This document shows, piece after piece, positions 27,163 through 35,446 of a DNA stretch of 44,410 nt. Both the position numbers and the translations under genes were made by a program. Source of the stretch: an uncultured Pseudomonadota bacterium (GTDB lineage: Bacteria; Pseudomonadota; Gammaproteobacteria; Competibacterales; Competibacteraceae); contig CAIMUS010000269.1 of the NCBI GenBank assembly GCA_903844665.1, positions 1-44,410 of the forward strand, in the 5' to 3' direction. The notes below the pieces were generated by a model. It had not been told where the DNA came from. It saw nothing but the letters and a program-made list of their open reading frames with translations, and searched no databases. Position 1 is the first letter of the stretch, and each line of letters starts with the position of its first letter.

Positions 27163-27924
27163 TTAAACCTTTAAGTTTCCTGCAAAATCGAACGTCCATT
27201 TACCAGTTCCCCCGGGCCGGCCCAACAGGCTGAGGGCTTGATACAGTTCACGGTTGTCCTGATCCCGTGGTGCGGCCTGAGCGGTAAAACGGTAACGGCC
27301 ATCGGGGTCCAAGGTCAGGTTGCCGTTGAGTTGCAACGGCCCGCCCTGGTCCTGAATCGAGGCAATCAGGGCGCTGGCCTGGATTTGCAATTGTATCTCG
27401 AAGTTACCCAGGGATAGAGGAGTGCCGAAGCTGGTGCTGAGATTATGCAGGTGGATCAGACCGCCGGCCTCCGTAGGCCGATAGTCGCGATTCAGGCTTA
27501 ATCCCACATTGTCCAGTTCCAGCATGCCATTCAGCGGCGGAGGCGGGCGTCCCGCCAGAGCGATGGCTCTGGGCAGCGGGAGCTGTCCATTCAGCGCGAC
27601 GATCCGGAACTGCCGGTCGAGGCCCAGGCCGGCGATCCCTCGAAGATTCAGCTCGGGCGCGGTCAACTGCAAATCGTATTCGATCCGTCCCAGCAACAGG
27701 GGCAGCACCCGCAGTCGCCAGGCGATGGTTTCCAGCCGCGCCGTAGCCGACAGTTGCACGCTTCGGGCCGTGCCCTGAACCGCGCTGCCCTGCACGCTTT
27801 GAGCGCTGAAACCAGGCAGGCGCTGCGCCAACTGCTCTATGAGCAGACCCGCCGGACACAACAGCACCAGGAAGACGGTATATGCCAACAGGCCCAGCAG
27901 GATATAGGCCAGCAGGCGTCTCAT
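27163..27924 (-). CDS. gspN: Type II secretion system protein N
   Basis: 253 residues: one N-terminal transmembrane helix ('LLAYILLGLLAYTVFLVLL'), then a beta-rich periplasmic domain with the pattern 'PAGLLIEQLAQRLPGFSAQ', 'GTARSVQL', 'LDRQFRIVALNGQLPLP' typical of GspN. It is an accessory component, not universal in T2SS. Its start overlaps the gspM stop by 4 bases. Confidence 0.85.
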   Translation of the reverse strand: MRRLLAYILLGLLAYTVFLVLLCPAGLLIEQLAQRLPGFSAQSVQGSAVQGTARSVQLSATARLETIAWRLRVLPLLLGRIEYDLQLTAPELNLRGIAGLGLDRQFRIVALNGQLPLPRAIALAGRPPPPLNGMLELDNVGLSLNRDYRPTEAGGLIHLHNLSTSFGTPLSLGNFEIQLQIQASALIASIQDQGGPLQLNGNLTLDPDGRYRFTAQAAPRDQDNRELYQALSLLGRPGGTGKWTFDFAGNLKV

Positions 27925-28415
27925 GAGGTCCTGCCTTGCAGCACCAGCCGGGCATCGACCCGGCCGGCTTCCGCTTGGCGATCGAGGGTGACACTGGCGC
28001 TGGTGACGCCGTGTTCCTGCTCCAACGACCCCAGCCAGCGAATCAGTCGATCGAAGTCGACCTGTTCGAATTGCACCCGCAGCTTGTCCTCGCCTTGCGG
28101 TTCGATCCGCTTCATCACCGTACCCAGTCCCGCCGTTCGGGCGGTCTGGTCGACCAGGGTCAACAGGGATTGGGGATTACTCTGACGGGCCGTCGCCGCG
28201 GCGGGTGAGGCGCTCGACCGTTTGACCTCCGCGGCGGCCTGCCGCATCCAGGCGAGATCCTGGCGTTGAGTGGCCACCGTCTGGCGCAGAGTGAGCAGGT
28301 TGGCGTGAAACGGGCGCCAGGCCAGGGCATAGAGCAGAAACAGCAAGGTCAGGGCGCCGCCACCGCCTGTTATCCAGCGCTCGCGCTCACTTAGATTGCT
28401 CCACCAGTTTTTCAT
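27921..28415 (-). CDS. gspM: Type II secretion system protein M
   Basis: 164 residues: 'NLSERERWITGGGGALTLLF' with a single transmembrane helix and a ferredoxin-like periplasmic domain ('GTVMKRIEPQGEDKLRVQFE', 'FDRLIRWLGSLEQEHGV'). GspM partners GspL in the inner-membrane platform. It overlaps gspL and gspN by 4 bases on each side. Confidence 0.88.
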   Translation of the reverse strand: MKNWWSNLSERERWITGGGGALTLLFLLYALAWRPFHANLLTLRQTVATQRQDLAWMRQAAAEVKRSSASPAAATARQSNPQSLLTLVDQTARTAGLGTVMKRIEPQGEDKLRVQFEQVDFDRLIRWLGSLEQEHGVTSASVTLDRQAEAGRVDARLVLQGRTS

Positions 28416-29599
28416 GAGGCCGCCTTTTTAACCGTGATCTGGCTTTCCACCTTATCTTCCTTTTTGGTCGTGCGGATCTGTGTTTCCAGCCCTGCCTGTT
28501 CGGTGAAACGCTGCTTGAGCTGGTCGAATATTTCGAGGCTGCCGCCTTCCAGGTCGAAATCCAGTTGGTTTTCCTTGTAGCGCAGACTACGCAGGGTCAC
28601 ACCCGGCAGGGCCTGAATCGGTTGGCCGCCGCGATACAGCAGATCGAGAAAGGCGGTGCCAGCGGTAGCGTCGCCGCTGCGCAATTCCCGCAGCCGGCTT
28701 TCCAGTTGGACGCGGGGATTGACGATCTTGCGGGCATCGGGTACGGCTTCTTTGTAGACCTGTTCCATTGCCGCGCCAAGGCTCGCCTGTTCCTGTTTAA
28801 GCTGCCGATATTCGCCGATTTGCAGCGCCAGTTGCAGCAGCAGCCATACTCCGACCAGGGCCGCCGCGGCCCGCCAGGGACGCAGCCACTTACCCAGTTG
28901 CGTCTGCCGGCTGTATTGGCCCTGCAACAGATTGATGACAGTGGCGGGCTGGTAACCGGCGGCGAATACGCGCAGCGGTTCCGGCTGACTTTCCTCCTGG
29001 CGGAGTTCGATATCCAGCCCCGTCAGTTCCGGCGTGAGTTCTCCCCAGACCCGCAGGTAGTGGGGCTTCTGTTCCCCGGCTTCCGCCAGCGCCAGATTCA
29101 ATACTGTCTCCAGTTCGCTCTGGTCGGTGACGAAGCCATCCCAGTAACCGCTGCGCACGATCGCCCGGTTATCGTCCAGCAGCAGGCTCCAGGAATCTTC
29201 GGCGTAAGGCAACAGCAGCGGCTCGGGAATGATGGCATTAAGGCTGAGGCCGGCCTGGGTACAGGTTTCCAGCCAGGCCTGCAGCGTCTTATGGTCCACC
29301 ACGGCGACCGGGATGGAATCGTCCGCGAATTCGCCCACGGCGAAGTGCAGTTCTTCCACATCCGCGGCCAGGTTATCTTCCAGGGCAAAGGGAAGCGCTT
29401 TGAGTCGGGCCGAGCGTTGCCGGCCGGGGACTTGAGCCACGCTCAGGGTAATCGCTTCGCTGGGAGCCGCCAGCAGCAGGCGATCGCCGCCGACCTGGGC
29501 GGCCAACTCCGCCGGCGCGCCTTGCTGCAGGCCGACGTCGGGCTCGAACCATTCCACTTGCTCAGGGCTAAGAAACCGAAATAACAGGATCTGGGGCAT
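28412..29599 (-). CDS. gspL: Type II secretion system protein L
   Basis: 395 residues: a cytoplasmic actin-like domain ('LLLAAPSEAITLSVAQVPG', 'LKALPFALEDNLAADVEELH'), one transmembrane helix ('AAAALVGVWLLLQLALQIG', about residue 245), a coiled coil and a periplasmic ferredoxin-like domain ('GVTLRSLRYKENQLDFDLEG'). GspL anchors the GspE ATPase, which is not encoded here. A 29-base gap separates it from gspK. Confidence 0.9.
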   Translation of the reverse strand: MPQILLFRFLSPEQVEWFEPDVGLQQGAPAELAAQVGGDRLLLAAPSEAITLSVAQVPGRQRSARLKALPFALEDNLAADVEELHFAVGEFADDSIPVAVVDHKTLQAWLETCTQAGLSLNAIIPEPLLLPYAEDSWSLLLDDNRAIVRSGYWDGFVTDQSELETVLNLALAEAGEQKPHYLRVWGELTPELTGLDIELRQEESQPEPLRVFAAGYQPATVINLLQGQYSRQTQLGKWLRPWRAAAALVGVWLLLQLALQIGEYRQLKQEQASLGAAMEQVYKEAVPDARKIVNPRVQLESRLRELRSGDATAGTAFLDLLYRGGQPIQALPGVTLRSLRYKENQLDFDLEGGSLEIFDQLKQRFTEQAGLETQIRTTKKEDKVESQITVKKAAS

Positions 29600-29628
29600 A
29601 CTGTCTGTCGATCGTTTAAGAATTCCGG

Positions 29629-30888
29629 CTAATAATCGTTACCGAAACTACGGAATAATACCTTAATATCGCCATCTTCTGAACGCTCCACCACGCTGTG
29701 CAGGACGGCCCGCCCCTCCCCGACGCTGGCTTCGACCTCGATCAGGAAATGCTGCGTGTCGACCGCCAGATTCAGCATGGGACCGGTCCGACCGGCCAGC
29801 TTCGTGGCTTCGATAAATTCGTTGATATCTTTATAGCTTTCTTTCGCTTCCTCCGCCGATTTTTTAAATTGCTCTATATTCAGGTTCTCGTTCAAGGCGG
29901 CCAGCACCACCGGCGAGGCGGTGTTTACATTCAAGGCCGTGCCGGGAGGCAGGACGCAGACATAAGGCGCCAGTTTGTTATACGTCGCCGCGTCGATTCC
30001 CTTGATCAGACGCAGTTCGGTAACGCTCGTCAGCGGCTGGTTGGCGGCCACATAAGGCGGATCGAGACCCTCGTAATCGCTGTCCTCGGCGCCATTGGCG
30101 CGTTTTTCCTTATCCGCGTCGATCCAGTCGGCGATGGCGTCGGCGAGGGCGGGATCCAGTTCCAGTAGTTCCAGCAGCCGCTGCAACACCTGGAATTGTT
30201 TTTTGTTGATGGTCTTGCGTTCGGTGGAGGCTTTGTCGGTGCCCTCCTTCTCATCATTCGCTTTATCTTCCTCCTTGTCGGCATTGTTTTCCTCCTTATC
30301 GGCGCTGTTTTCCTTTTGGTCGGCGTCGTTCTCCTCCTGGTCGGCGTTGCCTTCTTCCGCGGTATCTTGCTGTTTCTGTCCCAGGGAGGATTTCTGGTTC
30401 AGAGCGGATGCCTGCCCTTTACGCTTGGTTCCCGGCAGGTTGGGCTTGTTCGAGTTCGCTTTGGCATCCGCCCCTGGTTGCTTTTTGGTTCTGAGTAAAT
30501 TGTTCAGGTTGAAGCGGCCCTGTAAATCCTCGATCCGGCCGCTGATGGAGCCCCCCTCCACCGGCAGGGAAGGCGGGATCGTCGCCCAATCCTCTTGCAG
30601 GGTGTCGACCCTTTCGTTTTGTTCGAGGTCGTTGCGCAGATCGCGCTTGAGCAGAGAGATAGCCCACTGCTCCGCGCCCAGCGTGTACAGGCGGGCCTGT
30701 TGCTGGTTCAACAGCAGCGTGCTGCGGTGGAGGGTATATCCTTGCAGCGTCATCAGGCTGGCGGCGGCGACGCTGGCCATAAAAACGATCAGCAGCACTG
30801 TAATCAGGGCGACTCCGCGCTGACGTCGCCGGCAGGCCGCCGGGTTGACAGGGATTGGCTGGAGGGCGGCAACGCGAAAGAACCGCAT
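29629..30888 (-). CDS. gspK: Type II secretion minor pseudopilin K with charged insertion
   Basis: 419 residues from ATG 30888. Prepilin peptidase site 'RRRQRG|VALITVLLIV', pilin helix, 'GRIEDLQGRFNLNNLL', then the helical domains 'FQVLQRLLELLELDPALADA', 'VTELRLIKGIDAATYNKLAP' and 'ALNVNTASPVVLAAL'. Between the pilin part and the helical domain, residues about 135-229 (DNA 30202-30486) form a low-complexity insertion rich in Asp, Glu, Lys, Asn, with near-repeats ADQEEN/ADKEEN. The family usually has about 300-330 residues, so the insertion explains the extra length. GspK caps the pseudopilus tip with GspI and GspJ. Confidence 0.9.
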   Translation of the reverse strand: MRFFRVAALQPIPVNPAACRRRQRGVALITVLLIVFMASVAAASLMTLQGYTLHRSTLLLNQQQARLYTLGAEQWAISLLKRDLRNDLEQNERVDTLQEDWATIPPSLPVEGGSISGRIEDLQGRFNLNNLLRTKKQPGADAKANSNKPNLPGTKRKGQASALNQKSSLGQKQQDTAEEGNADQEENDADQKENSADKEENNADKEEDKANDEKEGTDKASTERKTINKKQFQVLQRLLELLELDPALADAIADWIDADKEKRANGAEDSDYEGLDPPYVAANQPLTSVTELRLIKGIDAATYNKLAPYVCVLPPGTALNVNTASPVVLAALNENLNIEQFKKSAEEAKESYKDINEFIEATKLAGRTGPMLNLAVDTQHFLIEVEASVGEGRAVLHSVVERSEDGDIKVLFRSFGNDY

Positions 30889-30889
30889 A

Positions 30890-31534
30890 TCAATACCCCG
30901 CCAAGGAAAACAGCCGGGTGATTTCCCCCCAGTCATTCAGCACCACAGTCACTTCCACCGCCCGCGGCAATTTAGGTTTCTGCTCCGCTTCCGGAGCCTC
31001 TTCCTTGGGCGGCCATTCCTTATCCCACTTATCCTGATCATTTAAAAACCGCATCCGAACATCCTGCACGCCATCCAGCAGCAGGCTGGCCTGGGGTTTA
31101 CTGGCGCCGCCGCGGTCCAGGCTATCCCAGGACAGTCTGAACAATTGTCCCTGTTCGAAGCGGTAGGCCAGACGTTGCAGGCCGGACCGCGGTTGTCCCA
31201 AGGGATTATCCCAGCCGGCCCGGGTGAAAATCAGCAGGTCACCCAGCAGCCTGCCGGTTTGCAGAGGCGGTTGGGTTTCGCCGTACTCGTCGCGAATTCC
31301 CCTTGGCACGGCTTGCGCTATATCCCGTTCGAGCAGAAAAAAGGCCATTTGCAGTTCGGCCAGCCGCTGTGTCTCCGTTTTCACCGCCGCCTCGGTAAAG
31401 AGGATGCTGTGCAGACTGCTGTAGGCGGCGGCGGCCATGATGGCAAATACCGCCAGGGCAACCAGCAGTTCCAAAAGAGTGAAACCCCTCTGGCGGGAAG
31501 GCTGAAATCGAGGGGATGGGAGTACGCAGGTCAT
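30890..31534 (-). CDS. gspJ: Type II secretion minor pseudopilin J
   Basis: 214 residues from ATG 31534. Prepilin site 'SRQRG|FTLLELLVALAVF' with Glu5, then 'LQMAFFLLERDIAQAVPRG' and 'LQRLAYRFEQGQLFRLSWD'. Near the C-terminus a charged stretch ('KEWPPKEEAPEAEQKPK') looks like a family-atypical loop. A longer frame open to 31657 runs back into gspI and is not needed. It ends 1 base before the gspK start. Confidence 0.92.
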   Translation of the reverse strand: MTCVLPSPRFQPSRQRGFTLLELLVALAVFAIMAAAAYSSLHSILFTEAAVKTETQRLAELQMAFFLLERDIAQAVPRGIRDEYGETQPPLQTGRLLGDLLIFTRAGWDNPLGQPRSGLQRLAYRFEQGQLFRLSWDSLDRGGASKPQASLLLDGVQDVRMRFLNDQDKWDKEWPPKEEAPEAEQKPKLPRAVEVTVVLNDWGEITRLFSLAGY

Positions 31535-31541
31535 GACCGGG

Positions 31542-32027
31542 TTATTGTTTTGCGGCTGGATGGGTCTGTCCTGACTTGTTGCGCTCCGTGGCCTTGGCGC
31601 CGGCGGCAGTCTTCGCGCCCTCCCCCGGCTTGCCCTGATCCACCGCCGTATCGGCATCGGTACCCGAGCGTCCCTTGAAGGCGATCAGTTCAACCAGCGG
31701 CGCGGCGTCTTTCTGGTCACGGACAGCCACTTCCACGCGGCGCAGTTCGGGATCGCTGGTTTTACCGATGCGTACCTCCCAATACCATTCCCGATTTCCG
31801 AAGGTGACCGTATCGGCATGGCTGCCAGGATCGGGCCATTCGCGCAACAGCAGCGTCTCGTTGACCTTGTTCAGCGCCACCCAACTGGCCAGCGTCCGGT
31901 CGCGCAGCATCGCCACGTTGCGCGCGCTGGCGCCGCCGGCCTGGATCATGGCGCCGAGCGTCAGGGCCAATATCGCCAGGGCGACCATGACTTCCAGCAG
32001 GGTAAAGCCACGCTGTTTGGGTTTCAC
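31542..32027 (-). CDS. gspI: Type II secretion minor pseudopilin I
   Basis: 161 residues: '[20 protein letters not shown]', then 'LASWVALNKVNETLLLREWP' and 'WYWEVRIGKTSDPELRRVEV'. The usual protein ends about residue 120-125; here a disordered Gly/Ala/Lys tail of about 40 residues follows ('TAVDQGKPGEGAKTAAGAKA'). It overlaps gspH by 4 bases. Confidence 0.92.
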   Translation of the reverse strand: MKPKQRGFTLLEVMVALAILALTLGAMIQAGGASARNVAMLRDRTLASWVALNKVNETLLLREWPDPGSHADTVTFGNREWYWEVRIGKTSDPELRRVEVAVRDQKDAAPLVELIAFKGRSGTDADTAVDQGKPGEGAKTAAGAKATERNKSGQTHPAAKQ

Positions 32028-32554
32028 CGCATGGCTTCCATGGCTAAATGGCCGGTGACGTCGCCGTCCACCCGGTAACTTTTCTTATTGCTGCCGTAAG
32101 GCGCCATTTCATCGGCCTCGTCGAAGATTACCGTAAAGGGTGTCATTTCACCGCTGGAAAGCAGCAACACCTGAGGCAGGTCTACAGTCGCTTTCTTGAA
32201 ATCCACCAGGCGCCCTTCCACCCACAGTTGCAGCCGCAATCCCGCCGGCAACTGATAGGCCCGTTCCGACGTGAAGCCGTTCCCACCGCCCTGCCCACCC
32301 TTGCCACCCTGATAGGTCATCAGCTCATAGCCGGTTTCGGTGAAGTACACCCCACGCTGGTCACCCCGCAGCAGCGCATCCTGCTGGGTCATCTCCAGCA
32401 CGGCGATCAGGCGGCGGGATTCCCCGGCCAGGCGCTCGGCGGGGCCTTTGCCAGGCAGGGACAGCACGGCGAAGCTGGCGATGATGCCGATCAGCACCAT
32501 CGTGACCATGATTTCCAGCAGCGTGAAGCCGGCCTGGCGCCGCTTACTGCTCAT
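32024..32554 (-). CDS. gspH: Type II secretion minor pseudopilin H
   Basis: 176 residues: '[20 protein letters not shown]', '[20 protein letters not shown]', '[13 protein letters not shown]', with a Gly-rich loop '[11 protein letters not shown]'. GspH is a minor pseudopilin of the tip complex. It overlaps gspG by 11 bases. Confidence 0.92.
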   Translation of the reverse strand: MSSKRRQAGFTLLEIMVTMVLIGIIASFAVLSLPGKGPAERLAGESRRLIAVLEMTQQDALLRGDQRGVYFTETGYELMTYQGGKGGQGGGNGFTSERAYQLPAGLRLQLWVEGRLVDFKKATVDLPQVLLLSSGEMTPFTVIFDEADEMAPYGSNKKSYRVDGDVTGHLAMEAMR

Positions 32555-32987
32555 CCAGATTCCAGCTCCCGATATCGGCGTCCACGCCGCTGCCGCCCTG
32601 TTGGTTGTCGGCGCCGAGGGAATAGATATCGACGGCGCCGTGCTGACCGGGACTCAGATATTGATAGGGCTGGCCCCAGGGGTCTTTCGGCACACGATCG
32701 ATATAACCGCCCTCCTTCCAATGGGGCGGCTCCGGAATGCTGGTGGGTTTTTGCACCAAGGCTTCCAACCCCTGATCCGTTGTGGGATAGCGAAAATTAT
32801 CCAATTTATACAAATCCAGGGTGCTGTGCAGCACCCGGATATCCTGTTTGGCTTTGATGACTCGGGCCTGATCCGGGCGGTCCATGATACGGGGCACCAC
32901 AATAGCAGCGAGAATGCCCAATATGACCACCACCACCATGATTTCGATCAGGGTAAAACCCGTGGCGCGTTTGGGAAAGGTTCTCAT
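32544..32987 (-). CDS. gspG: Type II secretion major pseudopilin G
   Basis: 147 residues, the main subunit of the pseudopilus. '[19 protein letters not shown]' is the prepilin cleavage and N-methylation site with Glu5; '[19 protein letters not shown]', '[17 protein letters not shown]' and the C-terminal '[15 protein letters not shown]' with the calcium-loop region are textbook GspG. First gene of the operon gspGHIJKLMN; gspC, D, E and F are absent from the window. Confidence 0.96.
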   Translation of the reverse strand: MRTFPKRATGFTLIEIMVVVVILGILAAIVVPRIMDRPDQARVIKAKQDIRVLHSTLDLYKLDNFRYPTTDQGLEALVQKPTSIPEPPHWKEGGYIDRVPKDPWGQPYQYLSPGQHGAVDIYSLGADNQQGGSGVDADIGSWNLDEQ

Positions 32988-33318
32988 CGTCGTTCACTTC
33001 AAAGTTAAGCCCAAGGCTTGTGATTAATCGAGCACGGGTCATAACGCAACCGCTCAACTGCAGCTTACGGGGGCGGTCGGCGACTACCCGACGAGACCGC
33101 GGACAGGGTCCGCTCCCACCAACACGGAGTTATGACCCCATTTCAATTAATCATAACAGACTGCCGCAAGCTTACTAAGAGACTCCGCACCGTAACGATG
33201 CGGATGGCAGCCTGGCGAACTGTAGGTTATAGACCCGCTTCCGCTACCCGATATCATCTGCGCCTCGTCCTAAAAATGATTTATATTACAACAAGTTGAG
33301 GCTTATAGGCAGGGTATC

Positions 33319-33489
33319 CACTTAAGTCGGGACACTTTGCAGGCTGAGCCCGTAGGGGCGGTTCGCGAACCGCCCCTACGGGGATTCCCTGGGAGCGCCG
33401 GCATTTTGCCGGCTGTCGACTGGCGTCGATGCCCTGAGGCCAGCGAAGATGCCGGCGCTCCCAGGGTCGGATTGTCCCGCCTTAAGTTG
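33319..33489. repeat. Nested palindromes in the gspG upstream region
   Basis: Outer arms ACTTAAGTCGGGACA (33320-33334) and TGTCCCGCCTTAAGT (33474-33488) match with one mismatch. Inside are a perfect 34-bp palindrome (33349-33382, core GGTTCGCGAACC) and a perfect 18-bp inverted repeat (33387-33404 and 33449-33466, CCCTGGGAGCGCCGGCAT). Part of the latter recurs at 36345-36372. The gap 32988-33687 otherwise shows no gene. Confidence 0.6.
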
Positions 33490-33687
33490 GTGGCCTATAG
33501 GCAATTCGGGTGCATACAGTCATGTCAGCCATGCTTACATGCGTGCTTACAGTCAACCCTATGCACCTGTTGACCAGCCTGACCCAGCCGGCTACCATCA
33601 GCCAAACCATGCAGCCTATCGGGCGGCGCTACATGCAAAATCTTAATTTTACCTACGACCATCTTCCGGGGGCTGTAAAGAAAATTA

Positions 33688-34035
33688 ATGTCAAACGATG
33701 AGCGTATACTTCCCGATCATCCCTTGGAGTTCATCAGGAAATGGGTACGGGAGAGAAAGATCAGATGGGCTTACCATGTAAACATGCGTCTGAAAGACAG
33801 GTTCATTCCCAGGGAATTTATTATTGATTCTGTTGATAGCTATGAAATTATTGAGGAATATCCCAGAGATAAATACCTTCCCAGTTATCTCATCTATTCG
33901 CACTATCAGAATCGTGTATTCCATATTTTATTTGCCACCGATGTCAAAGAAGATAATGTTCGAATCATTACTGCTTATTATCCGAATCCTGATGAGTGGC
34001 AAGAGGATTTAAAAACGAGGAGGTCATCCCTATGA
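33688..34035 (+). CDS. DUF4258-type protein (putative RelE-fold toxin)
   Basis: 115 residues: 'WAYHVNMRLKDRFIPREFII' then 'YPRDKYLPSYLIYSHYQNRVFHILFATDV' and 'VRIITAYYPNPDEWQEDL' (33770-34010). The H...R...I..VI pattern and the terminal ITAYYP.P..W are typical of DUF4258. Paired with an overlapping YgiT-type zinc-finger gene, a known TA-like arrangement. AT-rich compared with the gsp operon, suggesting transfer. Confidence 0.75.
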   Translation: MSNDERILPDHPLEFIRKWVRERKIRWAYHVNMRLKDRFIPREFIIDSVDSYEIIEEYPRDKYLPSYLIYSHYQNRVFHILFATDVKEDNVRIITAYYPNPDEWQEDLKTRRSSL

Positions 34036-34253
34036 GATGTCACATCTGCGGTTCAAGCATGACGCCCATCGTCACCGATCTTCCATTTAAGATCCATAAA
34101 TCGACTATCGCTATCTTGAAAAATTTGCCTGTACTTCAATGTGAAGGCTGTACTGAGTATCTACTGGATGACCCGGTGATGCAGCAGGTGGATGAAATTC
34201 TCAAAAAAGTAAATTCTGCTGCGGAATTGGAAGTGATCAGGTACGCGGCTTAA
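34032..34253 (+). CDS. YgiT-type zinc-finger protein (putative antitoxin)
   Basis: 73 residues with two CxxC pairs: 'MRCHICGSSM' and 'LQCEGCTEYLLDD', the zinc-binding N-terminal domain of MqsA/YgiT proteins, here without the helix-turn-helix half. Its ATG overlaps the stop of the DUF4258 gene by 4 bases and lies 6 bases after the in-gene ACGAGGAGGT. Confidence 0.82.
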   Translation: MRCHICGSSMTPIVTDLPFKIHKSTIAILKNLPVLQCEGCTEYLLDDPVMQQVDEILKKVNSAAELEVIRYAA

Positions 34254-34352
34254 TGACTACAAACGAAAATGGGGCCAAAAGGGCGATGATCTGCCATTAT
34301 ACCAGGACGTGAAGCTCTGGCTGGACAGCGAAGTAGTCCACACGCGGCGGAC

Positions 34353-34400
34353 GGGGTCAGGTCTTGCAATCAAACATGCGTGATTGCAAGACCTGACCCC
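34353..34400. repeat. REP palindrome, 20-bp perfect arms
   Basis: GGGGTCAGGTCTTGCAATCA (34353-34372), an 8-base loop, and its exact complement (34381-34400). This GGGGTCAGGTCTTGCA palindrome resembles REP sequences mobilised by REP-associated tyrosine transposases (RAYT). No RAYT gene is in the window. Confidence 0.75.
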
Positions 34401-34456
34401 TCTTCTTGTGTGTCAACTTTTTAGGTTCAAATCAGTTAGTTAGAGTCAGAGTGTCG

Positions 34457-34526
34457 GCTCAACGCCAGAATTCAGCCGCACGGCGCGGCTTTATCGCGCC
34501 GGGTCAGCTGGAATAATTAGTTAGGT
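34457..34526 (-). other. attC-like site e, next to the hicA relic
   Basis: Minus strand: R'' ACCTAAC, L'' TTCCAGCTG, a GC-rich variable stem, L' CGGCTGAA, R' GTTGAGC (fits GTTRRRY). L'' carries one extra C compared with the complement of L'. It lies 57 bases after the restored hicA stop on the same strand, as in a cassette. Weaker than sites a-d because it stands alone. Confidence 0.6.
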
Positions 34527-34582
34527 CGGTATGTTAGGCGGAAATGTTGGGCAACAGTGAAGTCGTTGCACGCCCCCGGCTT

Positions 34583-34799
34583 TTACACAAAGCGCATAAA
34601 ATCTTCTACAGAAATATTCAAATCTTTGTTTGATAATTTTGATCAACAGTCCTCTGGGGACATCTTGACTTCCATGATCTGGAATAGTGGTTTTCCGTCC
34701 GTCAGCATGGGCATATCGAATATGCGAACCTTTTTGGCGTGTCTTGTGAAATCCCATTTTTTCGACGACTCTACAAAGCTGTGTAAAAGCGCGTAGCGC
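34583..34799 (-). pseudogene. hicA-like toxin gene, frameshifted and with altered N-terminus
   Basis: The core 'LCRVVEKMGFHKTRQKGSH' followed by 'IRYAHADGRKTTIPDHGSQD' is a HicA mRNA-interferase with the conserved GSH His. After 'LLIKIIKQ' the frame runs on to meaningless sequence; dropping one A at about 34625-34627 gives 'DLNISVEDFMRFV' and a stop at 34583, the usual HicA end. Upstream of 'TQLCRVV' the sequence becomes an intergenic repeat (from about 34789), so the native start is lost. No hicB partner is seen. Confidence 0.65.
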
Positions 34800-34943
34800 G
34801 TAGGGCGGAACCAGGGATGGGTTCCGCCGAAACTGGGTTTGGGCCGGATGATTCATTTATGTGTACGGAATCACGGAAGGGTGCCGCCGGAACCGGGATT
34901 GTGCCGAATGTTTTGGCGGATCACATCCCTGTATCCGCCCTAC
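34800..34943. repeat. Intergenic inverted-repeat element
   Basis: GTAGGGCGGA (34800-34809) and TCCGCCCTAC (34934-34943) bound about 124 bases containing further GGAACC.../...GGTTCC palindromes. Its left end replaces the N-terminal codons of the hicA relic. Confidence 0.5.
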
Positions 34944-35009
34944 TGGTCTGTTTCAATGATTTTGACAGGTGTTCCTTGGTGATTTATGGTAGCAAAAGGA
35001 GGAATACCT

Positions 35010-35166
35010 ATGGCCCATAAATACCTTGTTGACCTTACCGAAACTGAGCAGACCTACCTGCTCTAAGTCATTGTTTTTGTTGCTGCCAGGACTTATTGAG
35101 AAGTTACAAAAAAACGACATCAAGCCGTGGTGGCAGCGTAAAGAGTGGTGTATTCCCAGTGTCAGC
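35010..35166 (+). pseudogene. IS630-type transposase remnants
   Basis: ATG 35010, preceded by AAAGGAGG, starts 'MAHKYLVDLTETEQTYLL' and stops after 18 codons; this is how many IS630-family transposases begin. In another frame, from 35092, 'LIEKLQKNDIKPWWQRKEWC' followed by 'IPSVS' is the family's internal 'KPH/W..K.WCIP' segment. Most of the gene between is deleted, and a REP-type sequence cuts off the rest. Confidence 0.6.
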
Positions 35167-35190
35167 CCGCGTAGCCCGGATGGAGCAGAA

Positions 35191-35270
35191 CGTAGATTGG
35201 GGTGACGAAGGGACCCCAACGGTAACCCCATCTTCGAAATGTTGGGGTTCGTTCCTCACCCCAACCTACG
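35191..35270. repeat. Imperfect 30-bp inverted repeat
   Basis: CGTAGATTGGGGTGACGAAG... (35191-35220) pairs imperfectly with the complement at 35241-35270. It follows a GTAGCCCGGATGGAGC segment (35171-35186) that recurs at 43344 and 44178. A further C/G-rich repeat at 35381-35430 matches 1265-1312. From 35167 to 35446 nothing coding is seen. Confidence 0.55.
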
Positions 35271-35446
35271 CGCTTTTCCGCGATTTTGGGGGGGGGGGTA
35301 CCGGAGGCTGCGGTGAATTCCATATCCATGATGCGCTGCTGCCCGCGCTGGGCGCCAGCGTATACAATTCGCTCATGAACACCCTCACCCCCAACCCCTC
35401 TCCCGTAAACGGGCGAGGGGAGTAAACGGTTCCTGGAGATTACCGA

